Source: Trichoplax sp. H2 (taxonomy: Eukaryota; Placozoa; Uniplacotomia; Trichoplacea). Taken from it: a stretch of DNA of 64,000 nt. Positions within the stretch are counted from its first letter, which is position 1. The number at the start of each line of letters is the position of its first letter. The stretch spans positions 62,001-126,000 of the forward strand of contig NOWV01000065.1 of the NCBI GenBank assembly GCA_003344405.1, in the 5' to 3' direction. Below, in pieces: positions 13,259 through 23,677 of this stretch. A program made the position numbers and the translations under genes. Below the pieces are notes generated by a model. It did no database searches, was not told where the DNA came from, and saw only the letters and a list, made by a program, of their open reading frames with translations.

Positions 13259-13672
13259 ATGATGTTTAAACTAAATAAAGGCAAGAGATTGAAATCGAAT
13301 CAATTTGATGGTATTGAGAACGGTAATGGGAATACTAACAGGTCTAAAGTAAATGTTAGTTATTCCTGTCCTGAAAAACTCCATCAATTAACTACGGAAT
13401 GCGAAGAAACCAAGAAAATACTTAGAAATTCTACGGAAATGCTTTTGGAAAACCATGAAAACATGGATATTTTATTAACGAGAGCAAGAACGCTATCCAA
13501 TGATGCTGAGAAGATGAAGAAAATAGCTCAAAAGGTAAAGAAACATAAAATGGAAAAAAATCGTATAGCTTGTTGCTGCGATTGTTGTAAAAGCCGTAAG
13601 ACATTGATTATTATTATCGTCTTTACGATTATTATTATATCGTTGATTGTCTTGCTATTACTTATTCGTTAA
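13259..13672 (+). CDS. intronless VAMP-like R-SNARE with Asn at the zero layer
   Basis: Predicted tail-anchored vesicle SNARE of the synaptobrevin/VAMP type, 137 aa in one exon; such proteins drive membrane fusion by pairing with Q-SNAREs. Residues about 45-100 align without gaps to the VAMP2 SNARE motif: ILRNSTEMLLEN against the IMR...VLER stretch, then TRARTL against the DRADAL stretch. The heptad pattern is kept. The invariant zero-layer Arg is Asn65 (codon 13451-13453). A Cys cluster (105-107, 109, 110) precedes the basic KSRK, and a very hydrophobic anchor spans about 115-136. The start is the first of two adjacent ATG codons; the second is equally possible. The other intronless R-SNARE lies 2.4 kb downstream on the same strand. 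Family call from alignment of remembered VAMP features; function inferred. The missing Arg might mean altered pairing. Confidence 0.75.
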   Translation: MMFKLNKGKRLKSNQFDGIENGNGNTNRSKVNVSYSCPEKLHQLTTECEETKKILRNSTEMLLENHENMDILLTRARTLSNDAEKMKKIAQKVKKHKMEKNRIACCCDCCKSRKTLIIIIVFTIIIISLIVLLLLIR

Positions 13673-16103
13673 ATAAGATAATGGTTCTATTTGTCTCAGC
13701 TGGTTTACCTCGCTATTTACTATAAAATAATACTATTGTAGTTTGCAGTCATATATCATGGATATTCCAGATTCAAAGCTTATTACAAAGTTTATTGTAT
13801 ACTTCCACTGTCTCCCCCACCTCATCAAAGCTGACTTATACATGAAATTGATACATCAGACCGTAATATTAAACTATAATACATTACCTAGATCATCTAA
13901 ACACTATTTACTTATGATATTTATGAAAAAATTTGTAATCATAATCATCTGATTCAAACACTTATTTACTAGATCTGTAGTATATAAAGCATTATGATTA
14001 TGTCCCGTTTTAATGACTAATTCAATTTATGAATTCATTGCTAACTATATTTGATGGTATGATACTGCATAAATTGGTATTTGTTGGTATATGTTAAAGA
14101 GTAGTCTAGTTAAGACTACAATAATGAGATACAATTTACTTGTAATTGGTAACCGTCACAGCGAATATGTTTACCTGATAATATTTCGTATACGCGAATT
14201 TTATGTTCTAAATGACGGCTATATTTTATTTGTAGGCTATCTTTGTAATTTCATTTGTTTAAGCCTTTCATTTCTGCCAATTTATAAGTGACTAAAATTG
14301 CAAGAATTTTGTAGAAATTGATCTTGTGGATCTTGTATTATTGAACTCTGTAATAAATAACTTAGTATCGTTAAATTTTGTGTGGTTTTTGGGTATATTA
14401 TTACAGGTATGGTTATAAAGTACGACTAGCAATCATACTTAAGCAATTTATGCCTGTCCGTCTTTCTAGAATAATTTATTAATTTGCATAAGTACAGAAA
14501 TCATAGCAATCTGTTTCCCTTAATTTCTCCTTCGTAATCGATTCTATTAACAGCTGAGAAAGGATATCAATTATGGACTAGGTTAACTCAAATTATTACA
14601 AATGGGCAGTGGTAGTAAGATAGATCGAGATATGTCAACTATACTGGTATACAAGATAAGATATTAATGGCTAATAAGTTAATGCAACTATTATACGATA
14701 TATTATACCCGTATCTCTTACTGAAATCATCCATAACCAATCTTGTCTATTACTAATACTGCTATAGTATGCAGTAGAATATTTGTAGCTATCAGTAAAC
14801 TTTAATCATGAAACGTTAGTTAATTTCAATCTACCAGAAATTTAACGATAAGAAGATTAGCATTAGCAGCACGAGAATTTGCCTTAATTTACTCGTATCT
14901 CTCCCTTAATTGAGCAAAAATAATATTCAGGTTTGAAATGGTTTGATATAAAATTTAACAAATAAAATTGCAATGGCTCATGATTACTAGAACTTTACCA
15001 TGTTAGTCACCGTAAGTTACGGTATATTTCTGAGTAAAATCTGACCAAGTAAGACGATTTTTAAATTTAACAAGGTGAGAATCCTGATCTATTTATGTTT
15101 ATAACCGCTTAACTGAATTAAGTTTCTAATACTATTTCATTATAAATTGTTTCTCAGATTTTGTTTTGATTATTTGTCGCATTACTAGTAAAATTGTATC
15201 TATTATTTATTCTACTCATTAAACTTCATATTCTGTTCTATTTAACCCTTGTATATCCAAGTTCTATGTAACAATCCGCTACAAGCTGGGTCCATAGGCG
15301 CCAATGAAAAGGCGATTTTAATTAGTTCTACGAGATTGCTGCAGTAGAAACAAACATTCACTCCTGTCGCTATAACAAGTAGAGTCAAGTAATTATTATT
15401 TTCCATTTCCTGCTATATCTCTATTAATAAAGTAGAAAATTTAGATAATTACGAGCATCTTTATACTTTCGAAAGTTAAAATTACTTTATCAAAGGAATT
15501 ATCTTATGAAAGTAGTGTCTTATTTACCTATCAGAAAAAGATAGATTCAAGAAGAAATAACAATTGCAATTATCGCCGATATTTTCAAGCTCATCGAGAA
15601 CTAATATAAAAGATATTAATGCAGAAACATTGTTATATTTACATGTTAGAAAGTAAAAGATTGAATGATGATAGTACTGAAGTTAGCAAGATCGATAAGT
15701 TAGCTTTAAATGATGTGAAAATTCCACAAGATCATTATTTGTTAACTTAAGTAAACGTTCTCAGCACATTCTCAAGTCAAGCTTGGTACTAGATCTCGAA
15801 ATCGTTAACTTCGTCTAAGATTTAAATATCATCATTACAATTGTTATCTGTTGTGATTAAAATCCTTCAGGAAAGATTTTCTAAGCAGATTTATTAAGCA
15901 AAAAATATTACTATAGAAGAAGCAACTTTATTACTGCTCTATTCTATTCCTGGCTAACAAGCAAACTGGAAAATTGAATCAAACCTTTTAGCTTAAGGTA
16001 CAGTCACAAATAAAATAATCTTATGACATAAGTATATATCATACATCGTACTTTTTTTTTATAAATTTTATGCATTATTCCATCATAACGAAGAATTCGA
16101 AGA
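13673..16103. other. intergenic region between the two R-SNARE genes
   Basis: No supported gene. Frames at 13743-13952 and 14091-14291 translate to composition-driven text with no family resemblance. A 36-codon ATG frame at 15643-15750 has reasonable codon flavour but is too short to support. An A/T-rich stretch with a run of nine T (about 16052) lies just upstream of the second SNARE start. Confidence 0.5.
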
Positions 16104-16517
16104 ATGGTTAAAAATCATATTGCAAAGCTAATACATGCCATAACCAAGCGTAGGGAATCATCATCTGAAATTAGAAATGTACCAGTTGACGATGCCCGAG
16201 AAGATGAACCAAACCCCAATCAACCAAGTATACAGGATCTACGTAATAATATCGATGATACTAAAAAGCAATTAAATGAAAATATGGCAAAGATAACAGA
16301 AAGAAGTGAAAGTCTTGATAACGTGAGAAAGAGATCCGACACAGTAGTATCTATTTCTAGTGAATTATTTGATACCATTGATAATGTTAAAAGAAATGAG
16401 GAGCGATCATCTAAGCGTTGGTCCTTGTGCAACTGGAATAGAAACCGTCTCTTTATCGCTATCGCTGTTTTAATAGCTATTGGTGTTATTACATTTTTTA
16501 CAATCGTATCCACTTAA
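16104..16517 (+). CDS. intronless VAMP-like R-SNARE
   Basis: Tail-anchored vesicle SNARE, 137 aa, single exon. Residues about 50-100 match the synaptobrevin motif: IDDTKKQLNENMAKITER aligns position for position with the VAMP2 stretch ending in VLER, so Arg67 is the canonical zero-layer residue. A helical region with hydrophobic a/d positions follows, then WSLCNWNRNR and a C-terminal membrane anchor at about 115-134 (LFIAIAVLIAIGVITFF). The N-terminal 45 residues are charged and Pro/Asn-rich, without a longin domain. By family it should act in vesicle-to-target fusion with cytosolic N-terminus. Same length, strand and intronless structure as the gene at 13259, but low sequence identity, so an old local duplication or two retrocopies. 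An AATAAA lies 59 nt past the stop. Confidence 0.85.
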   Translation: MVKNHIAKLIHAITKRRESSSEIRNVPVDDAREDEPNPNQPSIQDLRNNIDDTKKQLNENMAKITERSESLDNVRKRSDTVVSISSELFDTIDNVKRNEERSSKRWSLCNWNRNRLFIAIAVLIAIGVITFFTIVST

Positions 16518-16575
16518 AGCTATCTTTAAGTAGTACAGGCATGGCCTGCGTCAGTTTACATTTATATTGGTCAAG

Positions 16576-16581
16576 AATAAA
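16576..16581 (+). promoter_or_regulatory. possible poly(A) signal of the second R-SNARE gene
   Basis: AATAAA 59 nt after the TAA stop, followed about 20-40 nt later by a GT-rich stretch (TGGTGAGCTTCTGTGTTTG). Both position and context fit a cleavage site, but AATAAA is common in AT-rich DNA. Confidence 0.4.
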
Positions 16582-18055
16582 AACAAACTCTGTAATTTTA
16601 TGGTGAGCTTCTGTGTTTGCCATTAAATTCAGATTACAATGATTGTTTATGTATCAATTGGACCAATAGAAATAATACAGTACTTGATTTCATTTAGTGC
16701 AGGCAACTTAATCGACTAGTGAAAGTACTCCTATTTTTTTGCCACAGTTTTATGTTAGATAATCTGTTAGTAGAATGAGCTACTCGGAATTATTGAAATA
16801 TTTTATTTTCTCAAATATTGATAAAGAGCAAGGCATTATGTTACAGTTATTTATTTGCTAGTCCATGACCGAAGAAATATTAGATAAAATACGCTTACAT
16901 TTGCATTTTCTCGCCTGACATATTTATGTACTATTTCATACTTCATTTTGCTATGGACGAACCATGTCCGAAATTAAAGCTTTACCCAATGCTTAGATAG
17001 ATTTGCTAACCCTTAATGTACTCCAAGTCTTGATAGTATTTAATAATTTATAATTACACCTAAATGCAGATGTACCATCTTTGATACTGTATGATACTTC
17101 TAGCGTAAACTAGTAGTCAGAAATCAAATATAAGTGATTACAGGATACTGTAATGGAACACTTATATCGACTCCAATTTTTTTGTCAAAGAATGACTTTT
17201 AATGATCTAATAAAACGATTTTAAACTTAGTGAATAGTATATAAGTTACCGACAATTTGCGAAATCAAGCATTTTGTAAAATGCCTGAAATGCTATAAGA
17301 TATACTTCCCCTATCCACTAACTTTGAGGCGTATCCCATTCAAGGTAACTTATTAGAGATATATAAGTAAGTAGATAGGATAGCAATAAAATAATTTATG
17401 AGATCTTTATGGTATTAGATCTTCGACTAAGGTGATGGTTCATTCTATTCAAATCTGATGCACGGTAAGTTAATGAAGCAATTACCATTATCTCCATCAT
17501 TCGTATAAATCAAGAAAGCAATTCGCAATCAAGTATTTTTACTAAAATTTTAATATCAGAAGGTAGTTTATAATTTCGGTGCCATGTTAGCAACTTTATG
17601 CGCATTGTATAAATAGTAAACTTTTAAGACTGTTTAAGTACAAGAATTTAAGGTATACGCGTTGATATTAGAGTTCTTAAAACAAGTGTTCTTGGTCTCC
17701 AAACAGCAGTGTGAAATCCGTAGACAGAACCCTGATTATAACTTTTAATTTAGACAATACAGCGTACACAAGTTTGATTTCAAAAGTTATTTATTGTCCT
17801 CAGATATATATACAAAAATGTACATCACATTCCTTCTTAATACGATACTGCTACAACTGCATCAGTGCAAGAGGAAATAATCCAAGTCGAATGCAAGTAA
17901 CCACAGATTATTACTTATAATTTGCGATAACACAGGTATAATCTTAAAGGAATAGAGATCTGACCAAAATCGTAATCACCTCATGCAAAAGTATTCTGTA
18001 GTAATCTGTCCAAATAAATTACAATCTAAGTTGGTATAAGATATTATAGAAGAAA
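16582..18055. other. convergent intergenic region
   Basis: Space between the 3' ends of the + strand R-SNARE and the - strand GTF2H1. I see no exon-like sequence; the frame at 17711-17920 shows no family resemblance. Confidence 0.5.
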
Positions 18056-21000
18056 TCATCTTGATCGAATATTACGCTGTCGATCTTGCCATCCTTTATA
18101 TTTATTTATTGCGACGTTAATCATCTCCAGTAAATGATCGGCAAGCTAAGTAAGAAGTACAAAAGTTTAGGTTAATAAGATGACGAAGAAAAATAGCAAG
18201 AGTACGAATTTCCAATAAAAAATCTTAATAAAAAAAGGTGTTTCCGCTCTCACATGCGAGTGTTCTTCAGCTAAAGAGGCCTTAAGTCGCTGTAAATTAC
18301 TAGACTTATACTTTGAGATTGCAGCGGCCATTCTCTCAACCTGGATCAAAGTGGAAAACATAATCAGTATCCAGCATTGCTACGGCAAGAAACCTATAAA
18401 AGTCTGAGTAATGTTAAAGATTGACAAATTTATAAACCTTTTCTTCTAAGCCTTTCGATTGTACGGGAAAGCAAGACCAAAAATGTCGGAGTAATTCTCC
18501 CAAGGCAAAGTAATGTTTTTTAAGGTCATCCTGCAGTGACTGGCTGACCGATTCTAATTTAGTAAAAAGAGAGCATTTAAGTAATGACGTTGGAAGGAAA
18601 TAAAGCCATTAGCCAGAGAACTTACGAGTTAAGTTTACTTGTAACACAGACTTCATTAAAGCACCATTAGGACTTAAATCGTTTACAGCCTTACACGCTG
18701 CCTCACTGCTGATACACTGCAAATTGTAATTAATCACACCAATAAAAATTTTAGTTAATATTTCTATTAATACGTGAAGCGTAAAATGTACCTCAACAAG
18801 GTTAGCAGACCAATTCTTTAGTTTTGATTTAAGATTAGATGTAGCTACTTCAACATCGCTTTGTGATATTACTGTAACATCCTGTTAGGATAAAACGTGT
18901 TATTTTTAACCCTCATCACCTTAAGACATTTTCACAGTAATCTTCAGGTATTATTGTTTTACTAATGGTCATCCTAACAGACCTGAATTGGAACTGTTGG
19001 TCCTTGGGCATAAACCTGTGTGTTTTTCAATGCTAACTTCGGCCCAAGATCAGCATCTTTCCCGTGCAATTCATCATAACTTACGGCTTCACGTAATTTG
19101 ATCTATGCAGAAACGAACGATATTTTACTTACAGGGGATGATGAAAGTATTAATTGAACGCATTACCTTCTTTCTATCTTTTTGTGTGTCTGAATCGTTT
19201 TGTTCCTTGTCACTATGCACGAGTACGTATATAACTCTAATCAATAGTGTATCTCTTATATCTTTGATGCTAGTTTACCAAAGCAATAAGGTTATTTTGC
19301 GTACCGTTTTTCGCCAGAATGAAGTATTACATAGCTCTGATGATTAAATTGCTGTAGTAATTGGGCATTACTGGTAGTGGCGGCTGATTGTCCATCTATA
19401 TCATTAGTGCCAAATGCCTAAAACAGATTTAAGACGGTAAAGTTGATGTATTATATCACCACTCAAGCCTAAAGTGTCAGCTGGCATAATTACAAATTCA
19501 TTTATCTACCTCATCTAAAAATGTATTCGATTTCGTTAAATCTAATAACGGATCACGCTCACTCCGGGCATTTTTTTGCAAGTAATCTATGTAAATTAAC
19601 GTAGCAATCATTGTCACCAATTTATTAATAAGTAACATCTGATTTTTGATCCACTGCAAGAATGAAGTTTTATGTAGAGTTGTATAAGCTACCATTAAAG
19701 TCCTTGCTTGCACCACTTCCAAACAGTTCGTTGGCGGCATTATTCGATGTGCTTGCTCGGTTACGATGAAAATATTGCGATTGAAAAAATAATGTCCAAA
19801 ATTCTCCTTCATTCATCTATGAAGTATTGTAATCAAGTACCAAATTATACTACATACAAGCTTAAATATATTGCACTGCCGTACACTGGCATTCATGTAC
19901 TTTAATTAGGATACAACATAAAGAAATTAACAATCTATTTTAAGTTACCTTGTCAGGAACACATTCTATATGCTTTTTCTTAACTAAAAACATGAGCAAA
20001 TAGTAACAAATTATTTTAAACTATATATCGTGCTACAGATTTAACATGAATGAAGCGATTGGCTTACTATCCATAATTAATGCATTAAAATCAGTTAGTT
20101 AAAGTATTGAAGTTATTACCTTTCGGATACGTCTTAAATATTGATTCTATCATATCGGCACTTAAATTATACTTTAATGTATTACATCCAGAAACATTAA
20201 CATTGGCCCCAGTCTAAATGATGACAGCAAATTTAAGTACTTAAAGATGAGAGTTCCTACACGCGTATATATATTCATTATAGAAGCACGCTTGTATATG
20301 TTTTAATATATATGAATCGGTAACCATACCAAGAATTCTGGAGAAACTCCAATATTTTGGCCTGATGACGAAGTGAGCATACCCTAATATGTAAATATAT
20401 TTATTAGTTAGAATTTACGACAATGGAAATGTGGCCATACGGCAAAGACCTCACAACCTAACAAAACTGTACAGAAAGAAGCTAGAGCAAATTTTAATAA
20501 TAGCAAAACTTGTATCAGACATGAATTTAAATTATGAGACATAACTGACGCAGAAATAGTATTTTAGAAATGTAGGAAGGGTTCGATAAAGCTTTATTTT
20601 GTTTAAGTTAAAATAAAACAAGTAAAGACATAACAATTTTTTAACAACTGCCGCAATTTCAAGAACAGATCATGTTAACCTGAGTATTAAATTATAGGAT
20701 AATTATAATTAGCTAAAGCTATCCAATAGCAATCCATTCTCTACTTGGTAGTAAGGTCATATTATCCAGATAACTTTTAAGTACTAGTACTGGCCTAGCC
20801 TTAGAATAGTGGGAGACGGAAAATTTTAGACACAATGATTCTAACGTATTTTGAAGTCAATTATCGGATAGACGATTGCCATTAATATACTCTAGTTAAT
20901 CATGTACAGAAGCAAAACACCTAAAATACGTTAAAAAGATCCAAAGCAGTTAAGCCATTTATGTTCTCCAGTCGATAATATAATCAAAAGTTGACTAATT

Positions 21001-21995
21001 TACTACGATCCATTAGACTACAGACTGTAAGCAGACGTCATATATACTGCAAATAAATAGAGCGGAATTATTTCAAGCGGCTACTACGCACTGTAGGTAG
21101 TTTTGATAGAAATGTCGTCAGACAGTCAGAGTTTGTTTGCATGTATGTCTAATATTCGAAAATAACTTACAGAACGATTAGACCAAAATTCCTCAGCACT
21201 TATAATATTTCCAACTACTAAATCTTTGTATAATTGGTACAATTCAGGATTTTCCTTTAATAGCCTAAAAGAAGATTGAGACGATAATAAGCGTTCTGTT
21301 AGAGTTGAGTTTGATCGAAATTTGCTATGAAATTCTAGCATGCATTCAATGCACCATCAGGGCGATCTATTTGCTCGATTCTATACGAATTATTATTAAC
21401 GTTGTACCTGCTTTTTTCTTCTAATTCTTTAGAAGGTTTCTTTCGACTTTTAATTAACAGCTGTTGTACAAAATCTTTCGCTAGATCTCGTTCTGTTTTA
21501 GCACTATCGCTATTGGCAAAGTGGAAATTGAATGAATTCCCGTTGTGGAGCTGCAATTGCAATTGCACTTTGGAGCTGGTATCAGGGCTTATTTTTTGCA
21601 CTATATTTGAAGCAAGGAACCATACCAACAAAGGTTATTTCAATTAGCGAACTCATTCTGACTACCTACTACTTTCATTACTGAGGTAATAACAGTCCTA
21701 TATAATCATAATTTAAGGCAAGATAATCTTGTCACTACGTTAAATAGTAATAAAATTGTAGAAAACAAGGCTATAACATATCGTCAGCATGCCATCACCA
21801 TTCCATCATCAACTTGAGATTGTACAGCAAGAACTCACTTTTAATCTCCGGATAATAACTACATAACTGTAGCTCATCATTATCACTGGCTTTCCAAACA
21901 ATTCGCTTTGTCGATAAAAAGAAGGTACCCATCATTTTGCGATGTTTAACATAGGTATTTTGATAAAGCAGCTCTTCATCCTTGGCCAACTCCAT
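18056..21995 (-). CDS. GTF2H1: TFIIH core subunit p62
   Basis: Structural subunit of TFIIH in the nucleus, acting in RNA polymerase II initiation and nucleotide excision repair. Exons (high to low): 21839-21995, 21408-21600, 21171-21264, 20330-20383, 20120-20213, 19693-19816, 19510-19586, 19305-19417, 18983-19102, 18792-18881, 18639-18716, 18438-18530, 18254-18340, 18056-18145; all phases agree, 487 aa (human 548). N-terminal PH domain, about 1-105 ([19 protein letters not shown]); BSD domains around [20 protein letters not shown] and [22 protein letters not shown]; then the C-terminal helical core with [14 protein letters not shown]. The start is the ATG aligning with the human N-terminus; an in-frame ATA/ATG run-in upstream to 22061 is probably 5' UTR. 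The linker between PH/BSD and core is shorter than in human. Confidence 0.95.
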
Positions 21996-23677
21996 CTTGT
22001 TTTCACTCTGTCCCTCGATTCCTACTTTTGGCAGTATTGCCGTAAGTACGGTACGGTACACTCTCCTTACAGTCAGAGTGGAGAGAGTAAAATACTGTAG
22101 CCAAATCTTCTACAGTACAGTACATGCGTCATAGTAGTATTAGATAAAAGCCTGCGTCCCATACTGTACTGTATTGCTAAAGTGAAGGTTTACGACTGTT
22201 CTCTGTCTATCCTAAGATGCCCCATACTATACTGCGCTCTACAGTACAACGCTCTGTATACGGCAGCTGATGTCGATGTCAGAGCAACATCAACATTTTA
22301 GATTTCCTAGACTACTCACAACACCTTAGTTAGTTTTATTAAAGGATAGGCCTTGTCGAAAAGATACAGTATGAGCGCTAAAGTATTGCTTAATAGAAAT
22401 CGTTTCATGAGATAAGCTGTATTATTAAATATTTTTATCAACATATATAATTTTTTATATATATATTTTTTTGCAACAACAACATTTTAGATTTCCTAGA
22501 CTACTCACAACACCTTAGTTAGTTTTATTAAAGGATAGTCCTTATCGAAAAGATACAGTATGAGCGCTAAAGCATTGCTTAATAGAAATCGTTTCATGAG
22601 ATAAGCTGTATTATTAATATTTTTATATAATTATCATCGGCCACTCACCCAACACTGAACAATTGTCAACATATCATCGACTACAACAGTATACGAGTAC
22701 AGTATTGTGTTTTTAAATTACTCCCTTGATCAATGAATTCCATGAAAATTTATAGGATAATAATTATAATTAATAATAAATCAACCCATTCATCTGTTCC
22801 TTGCCGAATCATGCATAGGACAGCAACGTTAATTTCGTTTTCGATATACGCGTAGTCTATAAACTTATTAACGTGAATCGGAAGGAGAACAGAAGTAATC
22901 CAAGTGTTGATATGCTGTAGGAAACTACGTATTACAGTATACTTAAGATCACCTCCTCATCGGTTTTTTTAACATTAGTCTTGTAAATGCTTCTCACTAT
23001 TTAATAATAATTATCACTGTAATACGTATGTTAAAATCAAATCAAATCTATACCATAACTTAGTTATGCTAAGTGCTTAGTGCGATTATAATTTGCTATT
23101 CAGCATACGTCAAAGCGATAGTCACAAACGTGCTTAGAAACAGGCTGGCGTAGCCAATAATAATTAATTAATACATTTGAATTGAAACTTATACATTATA
23201 CAGTATATATAGAGAGATTTTATTTATTCGTACGATACAGTGTACATCCTTGCAACACGTACAGTTTCTTTAAACGGTACTGCTAAACGCCTAGAGTTGT
23301 ATACGCACGGTAAATTTATCGAAATATCACAAAGTTAGTATTAACATTACCCCATACGAAGCGTCGGCAACAAGTTTTCCAGCATAAACAATATATTTGC
23401 CCCTTTTTAAAGCAAAAACTTAAATGATAGCTCATACGAGTATATATATATACACACGACGATATATTTTTATACCAACGCAAATATTTGCAAATCGCTA
23501 TATCTACTACTGATAAGATCATCTTTCAGTATTAATCGAATAGCTATCCGCCAGGCTCATACTAGTAATTATCAAAGTATAAACAACAATTAATGGATCC
23601 GCTATAGGATCATCATGCATCAAATGTGATCACCTAAGTGAGAAAAATATGAGGTAATCACTATGAAGGTATTTCGT
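21996..23677. other. intergenic region upstream of GTF2H1
   Basis: Contains the GTF2H1 promoter, unmarked by any element I recognise. 22030-22270 is dense in GTACGGTAC and TACAGTAC/TACTGTAC motifs, and a 155-bp tandem pair follows (listed separately). TA-rich runs occur at about 22440-22470. No coding exon seen. Confidence 0.6.
22284..22626. repeat. 155-bp tandem duplication
   Basis: Copies 22284-22438 and 22473-22626 are nearly identical, with about four substitutions and a 1-bp indel by eye. They are separated by 34 bp of TA-rich sequence. The high identity marks a recent event. No open frame or target-site structure is visible. Confidence 0.9.

Noticed and set aside
13743-14291. Two + strand frames of 66-69 codons after the first R-SNARE
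   Set aside because: No hydrophobic or domain pattern beyond AT-rich composition and no splice support.
15643-15750. 36-codon ATG frame (MLESKRLNDDSTEV...)
   Set aside because: Looks mildly coding but is short, has no recognised family and no supported flanking exon. Could be a remnant; not enough to annotate.
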